Source: Cyanoderma ruficeps
Lineage: Eukaryota > Chordata > Aves > Passeriformes > Timaliidae
DNA length: 64,000 bases
Assembly: GCA_008694505.1 (NCBI GenBank)
Contig: VZDJ01000116.1
Location: forward strand, 16,950,781-17,014,780
Direction of reading: 5' to 3'
Below, one piece after another: positions 24,501 through 36,500 of the stretch (its first letter is position 1; each line of letters begins with the position of its first letter). The position numbers were made by a program, and so were the translations under genes. The notes beneath the pieces are model-generated. The model was not told the DNA's origin and did not search any database. It saw only the letters and a list, made by a program, of their open reading frames with translations.

Positions 24501-27500
24501 CTTTGGCTCAAATTTATTTTTATTTTGCCTTGTGTATTGCTCAATGAAATTATGCTGATATTCCTTCTGAAAACAGTTCTGCCCCAATATCTGCATGAAG
24601 GTGCACCCAGCCCATTAGTTATTCTGTGTAGGCATTTACTTATGAATATTTCTAGTGTCAGGTCCTTTGCCTGGGATTATTTGTCATTTGAACAGATTTA
24701 CAGAGAATTGCTGTGGATTCCTGCTTGTCGTTAATACACTTGTCCTCAGCTTTGAATTAATTGGGATTTGAATTCAGTCTGGGTGTGGAAGTATTCCTCC
24801 CTTTTATTATTGCCTTTTCTTTGATAGGCTTTATAAAGGACCGCTTACCCTGAGATCTTTCTTCTAAATGAGATGTTATGTGTCCACATAAATATGCTTT
24901 GAAATCATCTAAAATAAAACCCTTTCATTTTAAGGTATAGATAGATATAGCCTGGTTTAAGAGAAGAAATGAAATGGCTCTTTTCATGTACTTTAATGGC
25001 ATCTGAGCTGAAGAGTGTTTAATGAAGGAGCAGAGTCAATTTGAATAGAGCACAGTTTGGAAGTACTTCTGGGGAAAAGCAGCCTGGGTTACTCAGTAAT
25101 ATCAGCTATTCAGGTCATTTCATACCCTAGTTAAGGATGATCCTTCTCATGGATGAACTCTGTCTGGTTGCCATGGATAACAAAAGCTTCAGAAAAAGAG
25201 TCCCCTATGTCTCAAGTCTCTGTGTGCATATAACATAAAATGTGGAGGGATGGGCATTTTGTGGGTTTCTGTTCAACGTGTTGATTGCAAATGTATCCAC
25301 CCCCACAGCATATTACACAACTGACAGAATTTGTGCTTACCTACATCTACAGCTTGCTTGCACTTTTTATTTCTTTTTTTTTTCATTTACCACAAGGCAA
25401 AACAGAATCAAAACAGAACTTCCATCCTGCTTTCAGCAGAGGCAGTGATCTTGTGAAGTTTGAGGCTGCTTGTGGCTTGTAAGGTTACTAAATTTAAGAA
25501 AAGGATCTGATCTTAATGTGCAGCAATTACATTGGGAAGCTTGCTTTATTTTTCCCCGCTGTCACCTTGTTGATCCCTACAACGTGATTTTTTTTGAGGC
25601 CCTTGGCTTGGTTTAGTTCGGTGGTGCTTGAGTACTGCTATTTTAAAGATGTGTCAGAATTTTCCTCATTTACTAAGGTCTTGCAACTGAGCTGTACAAT
25701 TTGCCTATGGCTGCCAGTTAGCAAGAGGCTTTTTTGCTTTGAAATGAGAAGATTGCTTTCTTTTTACTGCACTAAAAAAAAAGTGTAGTTGAACTGTTTT
25801 CAAGTTACATTAACATGTAGAAATCCACCTATGAATTTCAGGTGCTTTTCTTTTATGCTGTCTGGGATAAAAAATGGGTTCATATTCTGGTTTGAAATTT
25901 CTCTGGCTGTTAACCTATAGTGTAAATTAAGACCTTGTAAAGTTTCAAAATGTGTGTGAAAAAAGGTCTGTATCATGAACCAGGATAAGCAGCAATGTGT
26001 TCTTCAGAGTGATTTCTTCCTTTTTTTTCCCTTTTCTTTTTCAGAAATGAGGCTTTTGCTAGAAACTGTTTATCCATAATATGTAAATCAAGTGTGCCTG
26101 TCACCATAGTTATCTAAATGTCAGTTTGCTTACTGTTGTTAAATATTCATTCACTACGTTCATTGTAACAGCTCAAGAAGGATCCACTGGGGATATAAAT
26201 ACATTTTTCAGACTTTTAGCTAAATCTTTGAGCTATTCATAATATTGGGAGTGAGAAGGCTTCCAGTCTCATTGCACAGACTTTGCCAGCAGACATGGCA
26301 CATTAGTAACGTGTCAGGAGCCCCAGGTCTTTAAGACTGAATGGACTAAAGCAGCTCATGCTTGGGAATGTGCAACCTTTATTACCTAAAAGCCCCATTA
26401 TGATTTTTTATGTGATTCAAACAGTGAAGTCGCACTGACCTATTTGACCTATTTGACCTATTTGACCTGTTGTTTGCAAAGGCTATAGTTTTATATTGAT
26501 GGTGATTGTCTAATCCTGAGTTCCATGAGAACCTCTGCTGCAGTCTGGGCCTCTCAGTGCACAGTTTAGAGAATCTTGCATTTTACTGTTGGCTTACCTT
26601 GTTCATCCTTTTGTGCCTGCCCTTGCCCCAGTTGAAGCCTTACTTGCCTCATTACTTGTATCATGAGATACAAGCCTTGAATTTTGAAAGATGTTCTATA
26701 TTGAAGCAGACTTTTCTCTGAACCAAAATACAGTTGTGTACAGGATCAAATTACTTCCCCTCAGAGCCACCAACCTAGTCATCCAACAATCAGATGTAAT
26801 TCCTCACTTCTTACAAGGTCCAATCTCATGATAAAGACCTTTTTCATTCCTCAAAAGTGAGAAAAGCCTTGAGCATTCCTGAGAATAGGCAGAAAAGAGA
26901 TGATATAATACTTCAGATGTGTATACTAGTGGTCTGCAGATTTGTTTCCAGTGCTAAAGGAGCCCCATCTTAGGCTGTCTTTATAGCATGAGAATAGAGA
27001 GGCTTTGGTCATTTGGAATTCAAGCCCTCTGTGATCTCCTGAATGTGAGAACCTGTGGGTTTGTCCCCCTAGGCAGCCAGAAAAGTCATGTTATTGTCAT
27101 GTCAGGACAGTTGCATGGAGCTGGAAAAGCTTTCCTTAAGTCTTGAACCTAGTGCCCTGTGCTTGCAGGCCTATCATCATACAATGCCTTGAATTTATCA
27201 AGCTCTGACTAAATCTGTTAAATTTGTTTCTCAGTAATTTCTGTTGGGGGGCAGTTTCAGCATCTTGTTCCTTGGTTAGAAATATTCAACTTTGCAACCT
27301 GGATTTCTGGTCAATTCATACCTATTTATCATGGTGTTAAGCCTCCCTTGAAACGAAGGTCACTCTTCTTCATATGTTGCTTTACTCACCTCTGTGTTTT
27401 GCTGTCTCACAAGAGAGGTATTCTGTTCTTCTGATCAACATACTAGCCTGTCTTTAAACTTGTTCAAGTTTAAGTTTATCCTCTTTGAACATGGCTTCTG

Positions 27501-30500
27501 CATAATTATGTACAATATTTGAGACAATATTTGAGACCAGCACCTTGTGCAGGGCTTTACAGTGTTTGTGTCTCTGCTGGGAGTGCATTTCTGGATATAT
27601 GTTGTAGAACTGGACTCTTGAGCCCTTCATGTTGGTAGCTTGTCATCTCGTGATCTGATGATGGTATTTTGTTTGCAGCTGATAAGCTCTCAGCTCGCCA
27701 TGGAAATAAATCCCCAAATTCCTGACCCTATGGCTTGCGTTGTTTAATTTCATCTTGTGTTTATTTTCTCTTCTTGTTTTTATACCATTCTTTGTGTGCA
27801 GTCTGATACTCCTCTGTATCCAACTTTATACCATTAGCAGGTTCATTAGCAAGCAACTGTTTCTTATGTCCAGGTCACACAGAAAAAAAGAGGACTATTC
27901 TCTAAACTGATGTCTACAGAATTCAAGCAGTAATTTTTTCTCAGACCAGTAATTTCTCCAATTGTATCTTGTTTGGCAGATCTTTAGTGTGCGTAAAATT
28001 TCTTTATGGGTTCCCACCTATTTGCTCCACTTTAAATTTTTTTATACATAACTGTATTAAGTGCTTTACTGAAGCAGTCCTAAGCTAGCTCCATCAGTTT
28101 GGGTTTTTTTTTTTTCTGAGCTATTTTATCTTAAAGGTGTCAGACTTATCTGGCAGGATCTGCAGGTAAATGCATGATGCATGTTTCCCACTGATCTTTC
28201 TCCTCCCTTTCAATATTTCTTGTAAAGCTTTCCAATTGGAAAGGCAGAGAATGGCCCTTTAGGACAGCTCACGCTCAGTCATCAGTAAAAATGTGGCTCA
28301 GTCACATGATAGAGGCTTGACAGCTCAGAAACTCAGTGCTTCACATGGGGAATGGGGGAATGAGCAAGGAGGCACATTGTGCAATTAGCTGAGGAAATGA
28401 AATAGCTCCTTGTAAAGTCTAAGGCAGATCATGTCCACTGTTAAGGTGTCAAAAGTACACCTGGTGTCCTAGAGAAATGCCAGTGAACTGCTGCAGGTAC
28501 GAAAAATACATTTCTGCTCCCTGATGGGTTGAGATGTATCTAGCACAACCTGTGACTGCTTTTGCTTCTTGATTTTTATAAAGCTTCTGTTTCTGCCTTT
28601 TTTCTATCTCTATCTCTTTGGTTGTGCAATAATTGTTACATTATGTCTTGTGTGTTGCTTCTGCAAGAGAGACTGTTGTTGAGAGGGAAGAATGGAATTG
28701 ACACAGACCTTTTGGAACGAACATTTCAAAATTGCTGAAACAGAGCTGGACCTTTTCTGGGCACGTCTCTTTACAGAATGAGAATTGTGTGACTGTTATC
28801 TGTGTTGCTTGTAAGAACTAATTGGATATCAGTGCAAAGATCCAGATTTCCCTAGCCTGGGGATGTTGATGAGTCCTAAAACAGTGGGCTCATCTCCCTG
28901 AGGAGAACAGGGGCAGGACAGGGAAGGGTATCACTTTGCAGGCTAACACAGGCTGTGCTTAGAGCAGGAGAAATGGTCTTTGAGGGAGTGGTACCAGTCT
29001 TCATAACAAAATCTTTCCTGAGTAGTTGTGGAGGAGGAGGTCAGATGGCCCTGCAGGTAGGCTGATCCTACCCCAGACCTGTGAGTGTGTGTCTTAGTTC
29101 TCTGTATAGTTATTTCTTGTATTTGTATAGGATAAATGTGTCTTACCTGCTTTGTTCCAGTTATAAGCTCTGCAGAACTGCCTTTGGATGCTGATGTGCA
29201 AACTAGCAACCTGCTGATAACCTTCTTGAAGTACAGTTCAATTGTGATGCAGGACACAAAAGGTAAGTGAATTCTGTGGATGCAGCAGGCAGTGCTTCTG
29301 AAGTCAGGAGGGCACAAGAACATGCCTAGTGACTCCAGAAATAGGAGTGGAGTCTCTTTATAAAATGATTGAAGATTTCAAGATTTTTGAAAAAATTAAG
29401 TGATTTCTTATTGTGAGATAAGACTTATGAAAGTAGGAGAGACCTAATGCTGGCAGGAGAGATGTCAGGTATAGAAAGAATGTAATAATAAATGATAATA
29501 CCTAATAACCAAGCTTGTCTATATGCCGAAGGTGTGAGTATGTCTGATTCACAACTATCTGTCAGAGAGGGAAAGTCTGAGACCAGAGAACTGTATTTTT
29601 AAGAAGACTTAGAAACTGACACAGGGGGCAAAGCTCAACATTAAAAGGAAATACTTCCTTTGTCCTTTGGTTAAACAGGTAGCTCTGTAATTATAAATAG
29701 GACAGCGGCAACTTAGACTGCACTGGCAGTAATTTGCTTGAGAAAGTATCTTTCTGTGTTGTGCATTTTGTTTCTTCTGTAGTTCTGTGGGGGTTAATTT
29801 CAGCTTGCTGGAGTTGAAGTATTGCTTAATCTTCTGCTCAGGGTACTCAAGGGTGCTGTTTTGCCCAGTGGTTATACGGGCAGGACCATAGTGTGAACAT
29901 AACAAGTGATCTTTGCACTGTATTTCAGCCTGTTACCGACTTCTGCTGTTAAGTTAGATATAACAACAGAAATATAAATACATCTGCCATGCTATCATAC
30001 ATCAATTACAGAATTTCATGAATACTTCATTGAGTAAGAGAGCAGGCAGTTTCCTTTTATCTTGTAGCTTGTATTTCTCTATCTTGCTCGTGTTCAGTAA
30101 GCAAGCTAGTTGAAGAAAAAGTAATAATTGAAATTAGGACCAAAAGGAACTTCGTGCGCCCCTCTCTGGTTTTGGCTGGGACAGAGTTAATTTTCTTCTT
30201 AGTATCTGGTACAGTGCTTTGATTTTTGGATTCAGTATGAGAATGATATTGATATCAGACTGATATTTTATCTCTGGCTAAGTAGTGCTAACCCTATGTC
30301 AAGGACTTTCCAGTGTCTCGTGCTCTGCCAGTGAGGAGGTGCACAAAAAACAGGGAAGGAGCGTGGCCAGGATAGGTGACCCGAACTGGCCAACGGGATA
30401 TTCCACATCATAGAACGTCATGCCCAGTATATAAACTGGGAGAGTTACCCCAAAGGGGACAATTGTTATTTGGGAATGGGATGGGCAGCAGGCAGTGAGC

Positions 30501-33500
30501 AATCGTATAATGAACTGTATTGTGCATCACTTGTTTCTCTTTGGTTCTGTTACCCTTTCTCGCTCTGCTGATGATTATTATGATTTCTCATGATTATGAT
30601 GATGAGGTTTCAGTTATTAAATAGTTGTTATCTCAACCCACATGATTTACCTTTTATTTCCAATTCTTTCCACTGTGGGGTGAGGGGGAAGTGTTGTGAG
30701 TGATTGAGCAGCTGCACGGTACTTAGTTGTTGTCAGGGGTTAAACCACAACTCCTTGGAACCAAGGCAAAATCAGGTTTACCTGTATCTTTTCTCAGAGG
30801 TATTGCTGCCGGGTTGGATAAAGATACTGTGATAGTGGAGCACCATTTCCAGACTATCCATTCCAATGTTTAACTGTCCTTATTGTGAGAAGGCTTTGTG
30901 TGCTTCCTAAATGCTTTGCTATGATTTAAATTAATTACTAGTTATCTTCTCCAAGATAGATATTGAGAATGGTTCATTTCTTTTTTTTATATGTCAACCC
31001 TTACGTATTTGAAGTCTGCTTTCATGTTTCCTCTTGCTTTTGTCTTTTGAACTAAACCACATCAATCTTGGCTCAGTCATTTTAATAGATTGCACATGTG
31101 AGGAGGACTTACCAGCTCTCTAATTTGCTCATTCTCATTTACTTTTCTCAGGGTCTGTCTTGCTGATTCAAGACTCTGATGGAACAATTTTATGTTTTTT
31201 AATGTAACTTCTGCACTTAATAGTGACTGTAATATGGAAAGTCTGTACAGGGCCTTGGAAATTGTCACACTGGATTAGTGTCAAAGTGAAATCTGATAGA
31301 GGGGAGTCCTTACTAAACAAGCCAGTGAGAGATGAGTTATTATGTTACGAGACAGGATGTTTCTTTCCTTCTTTACTTTGGTTCTAGCTTGTTTAAGGTC
31401 TGAAATTTGTGCAGCTAATAGACCTCCTTCCCACCATGGTAGTTCATGGCAATGAGCTCCACTGATTGATCATTTAAGAAATGTGCCTTCCAAACCAATG
31501 CCTACTAATTCTAGTGGATATATTCCTGACCTTATATTTTGATTATAGATGAAACACTGCCTAATTTTTTTTCTTGTATAAGATCAAGCATGAAACAGAC
31601 TGCCCAGGGAAGTGCTCGAGTCACAATCCTGAAGGTATTTAAAAGACGTGTAGATGTGGCACTTAGGAACATGGTTTACCGAGAGATTGGCAGTGCTGTA
31701 TTTACAATTGGACTCCATGATCTTAAAGGTCTGTTCTAACCTGAACGATTCTATGCTTCTATGTGACACCAATATAGCAAGAGGAACAGATAATTCTAAT
31801 TTACTCCGTGTGTTTTGGGACAGGTGGGAGCACTTAGAGGGGAAACTGGTTTGTTCCACATCCAGGAAAGACAGTTGCTTTGGTCCTGTCCCGGAGAGCA
31901 TAATTTAATAGATTTTGTTTGCTAGGCCCTTCTCTTATCCTCTCTTGTGTCAGTCAGAGGCAGCTGCCTTGGGAGAAACAAAACCTCTGTGTCATTTTTT
32001 CCCATCTGCGGAACAGGTTTCATATTGATACACCTCCCTGTAGAAAGTGGTCTGCTTTGTTGCTTTAATGAAGGTTGCTGTGAAAGTATGAAGTGTGTGT
32101 GCAAGTAACTGCTTGCACAGCTCCCCCTTAGCTCCTGCAGATGGTCTGATGTTCACAACACTCTGGCAGAGGGCAGAGTTCATGATGAGAAACAGGAGCC
32201 TTTACAGCATGATCTCCAGAGAGAGACATGGTAGCAGCACCTACAAAAATACACAAGGAGGCTTTACAATATAAAAATAACAAGACTCTTGTGTATTACT
32301 TTTATTCTAGGTCATTTCTCCTTTTTGCTGGAGTACAAAACTTCACACTTAAACATTTTAGCTGAGGTAAGGAGATGGGAGAGACTTTTAACTCTCCCAT
32401 TCCAGAATTCCTCTTCATCTTACTTAGTGCCGCAAGATGAAATCAGCACACTTCAGGGCACATCTTGTTAGTAAATATCTGTCCCTGAGCAGCATAGAAA
32501 AGAAAACAAAAGAGGTGTCAAACTAGACAGAACAGCTACCTAAGCCCATTCTATCTGTTTTTATAATTACCATATACACACCAGCTAGCAAAGTGTTCGT
32601 GAAGGTCACCTGCAAAGAGGGAATTTGGCTGATGCTGTCTTCTGCTTTATATGAAAGTGTGTCAGACTGTTTCAGATATCCCCCTCCTTTGAGTCTGGCT
32701 CTAAGGCAGATGTCTGGGATGGTGTGTGTAGTAGTCCTGTGCTTTAGAGGACCTGTTGGAAATCTCGGGAATGTGCAATGTTAAGCCTCCTCAGAATTTA
32801 TTATCAGTGTGGGTTTTTTTGTTGGTTTATTTTTGTGGGGTTTGGGGGTGTGTGGTCCGAGTGCATTGTTTTTTGGAATGGAGATGTTTAAATGTGCTTG
32901 ACTGGACAGTGCCTTCTACAGCCTGATCTTACTTGACCCTGCTTTGAGCAAGGATTGAACCAGAGGTTTGTTCTATCCTATGTTACCCCATGACTGTATG
33001 TATCTTGTGTTTTTTTTATATTCAGGGTTAAAATTGAGAGGAATTTTAAATAATAATAATAAAAAATGTCTTCTTCTGCCTTAGTCCCCCTGTTTTGCTC
33101 CAGCTGTCATTCAAGTCAAAAGCTGTTTGAAGTTGTGAGATGAATAAGAAGTTGTGGAACGTGAACAGGGTGAAACTCTTGGCTTAAATTTCTAAGTCTT
33201 TGCAGACTCCCTTCTTTATGGTTTTGCAAAGAGCAAAGTAGGTCATGCCTCTCAGTATTGGGGTTAAAACTTGGAACTTAGAGCATAATGTCAGCAGTTA
33301 TTTTGCTACACAGTGCTGTGCCTCTGTGAAAGCTTTGCTGCTTGTTTCATAACCTACAGCAAAGGTGATGGTTTGCTTTCCACCTTGTCTAAGAGAGGGA
33401 ACATTGTGTCTCTGCTCTAACAGAAAGACAGTATTTAGAGTATCTGTAGAAGTAAAACTCATGAGACAGAAGCCCAGTGGATAGTTGCAATGCTGCTGGA

Positions 33501-36500
33501 AGTTCAGAACTGAACCTTTGCTGTTGGTGCAGACTGGTGACAATCAGGTGGGACTTAATGTCCAGGCTGGAAGGTGAGTGCTTAATGAGAGTAGACTATT
33601 AGCTATCATGGAGGAAGTAGGACTATGAAGAATCTCCAAGCTGGGCTTTTCTTTTGCTGCACCAGCTGTCTTGCTCTTCAGCCTTGCTAGGCTTGTGTGG
33701 CTCACGGGGGACTTGTTTTTTCTCCTTTGCAGATGAGCACCGGCTGCACAGTGGCAAGCTGTGCCTCATTATCCTGACATGCATAGCAGAGGTAGGTTTC
33801 TCGTGTGAAGCTGCTCAGTGGATGATGTTACAGGGCTCTATCCCCCTGCCTCCTGTGGAGCAGGAGCTGAATATCCACCGTGGTACTGAGTGGTGAGGTC
33901 CTCAGGCACTTACTGTTTGCTAATATACTTGATGTAGTTAAAGTTGGCTTGAAACTTGAAAATTGGGTCATCTTATTCAAGTTAGTCAACTCCTGGGGAT
34001 GAGAAGAAAAAGGAGTGAATCTAACCCTTTTCTGTCTTAGCTTTTGAGTGACCCTGTGATATGGCTTTTAGATGGGTAATGTGCTAATGGCTTTCAGCTC
34101 TGTGCTGTTCATGGTAAACACAGGCTGTGCAAGTATCCCTTCTGCCAAAGAAGGGTACACATCTGAAAGTAAGTCACATGTTTGTAGGTCCCTACAAGCA
34201 AGACAAGAAACAAATGTGGTAGTATGGTAAGAAAGCAAAATCACAGAGTTATGTCAGCAGTCCTGGCTGAATGTGGGCCTGTCTCGTGGGGAGTGTGTTC
34301 TAATGGCTCATTGATGTCCTGAATAGTGGTTGTATTTGTGTGGCACTTATATTTTGCTTGCTTGCAAGTAAAGGCCTTTCATCTTTAAAGAATAAAAAGC
34401 AATGAGATTGATAGCCAGTGTAAGGATTCTGTAATAATGTTTCTTCAGGGAGCAGCTTGAAAACTAATCAGCTACATTTAAGATTTTTCTAATGAAATGG
34501 TTTTGGCACTTGTTCTTCAGGTGGATGCATAGATAACACAAGATAAGAAATTCTGTTCCTGCATAATAGGGGCATTCTTTGGTTCTGACATTAAACAGAG
34601 GGTATATTTATTGCCTATTCTGGCTGTGCATTATCTGGAGAAGCCTGTTTAATTTAGAGGTGGTCTTGGAATGAGAGTTGCTTGAGGGGTGGAACAGCTC
34701 GTACACCTATCTGCTAGTACTGCAGTAGCTTCTGGTATCAAAATGCCAATTTAAACCTTTATCCAGAGTCACAGAACTGGTGTGCTGGAGAACCACCTTT
34801 TATATTATACACCTTCTTAAACTTGTTAAAGCACTTGTTAAACTTGTGACACCATGATGTGTACAGTCCAGAGTTTAAATGAGCTAAGGGGGAGAAAGTT
34901 AGACTGAACTACTGCTTGTTTTGTTAGCAATTTATTTTTCTGAGTGGAATTGGGATGAGGAGGGGTTTACTTTTGTATGACTGAAAATCTGGGCGGGATA
35001 AGCGGGTATGGACAGATGGCTTTTTAACTTTATGGTTGTATCTTGGGAGTTTTCCACTGAAACACATGTGATTTGAATGGCAACTGTAGGGTGTTGGGCT
35101 TTTCATATCTCCTCCCTTTTCTTGCCCTTTTCAATAGGATCAATATGCTAATGCTTTTCTTCATGATGACAACATGAATTTTCGTGTAAACCTACACAGA
35201 ATGGTGAGTCTTTTCCTCCAGATTGTTTTCCCTTTAGGATGAAAACACAGAGGATTTGAGTATGTATGAAAAGTATGTGTTGAAAATTGTGTCACAGACA
35301 TCTAACCTACATTGCTATGGCATGTGGAAGTACTGTCAGAAATGCAGTAGTTGCGGAATGATTTTTAAATTCCTCTCAGAATGTCTCCATTCTTCAAAGA
35401 ACAAAGAGCTCCTTGCCCTGCCAGTGAATTCAGAGGCCTGTGTAGCTGGTGAGGAGCTGTGTATTACAAGGTCTCTGAGGAAATCAGTGATAGGGAGAAC
35501 GTTCTGCCTTAATCTTCAGCAAGCATTAGCCCTCATGTGATACATAATAGCCAGCTGGAGTTACACTGAGTGCTCTTATTTGGCTTAGGCTTCATTCTGG
35601 ATGGAGTAATTCACTTTCAGGGAGGAAAGTTTTTTTTTTTCCAGAGCTTTTTCCTATGATGAAAGTGTCCTTACCTGGCTTGTGAAGCTCTGTAGTTACA
35701 AGTAACTTGAATGGTTATTCTAACTTGATGCATTCTGTCTTTGTGGTACTGGCAAGTTCCACCTCATCTGACAACGAAGCAGCACTTAAAAGTCACTCAC
35801 TGTTCAAAAAAGAAACAAACATCTTACTTTATGGAGACCATACTGCAAGAATGCTAGTGATTACCCCATTACAACAGATTTGCTATCCAGTTAGCCTTTC
35901 TGGTCTCTTACAATGAACGCTAAAGGCATTGACTACTGTACCCACTGTTAAAAATGCCAATCAGACTTCTGGTCAGAAACAAATCAATATGTTAACCAGG
36001 GGGGTTGAAATGCTGTGTGAGTTGTTTTTGTCTTGGGGTCCATCCCCTCAGTAGATCAGTGCCCTCCAGCCACACAGCTAGAGAAACAAACCCCCAGTAT
36101 CAGCATGCTGGAAAGCAGGCACAATTTTGCTCCAGCCATGGCCTTTAGGGTTAGTATGTGTAAGATGGCAGTTGGAGAAAAAGACAAAAGGAAGCCTGTG
36201 CTGATGGTAGTATTTGCTTGAAAAATACAGTAATACACAGACTGTCACTTCAGGCTTCTACTGACTTCTTTTCATCTTTGTGTGTTTGAAGCCGATGAGA
36301 CATCGCAAGAAAGCAGCAGACAAGAACCTGCCCTGTCGCCCACTGGTGTGTGCAGTGCTTGGTGAGTGTTGTCAGAGCACAGGTGTGCTTGTGGTTCCTG
36401 AAGCATCTCTTGTTGAGCAATAGAAATAGGAGATTTGAGGATTAAATGGAGCTGTGCGTGGACTTAAAAGAAGGACTATTACATACTGAAGATGTTTCCA

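Larger units (their letters stand above)
24341..29160 (+). other. ARMH3: ARMH3 intron 14
   Basis: This 4.8-kb intron holds a 9-bp tandem repeat at 26437-26468 and a probable old antisense LINE relic at about 27130-28170. The rest is anonymous AT-rich sequence. It ends in TTGTTCCAG. Confidence 0.75.
29263..33732 (+). other. ARMH3: ARMH3 intron 15 (transposon-bearing)
   Basis: This 4.5-kb intron is the most repeat-rich stretch of the window. It has an ERVL-type solo LTR at 30167-30749, antisense CR1/L3-like relics at about 30830-31160 and 31400-31525, and a sense CR1 3' end at about 31590-31766. No exon is seen before the TTTGCAG acceptor at 33732. Confidence 0.8.
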
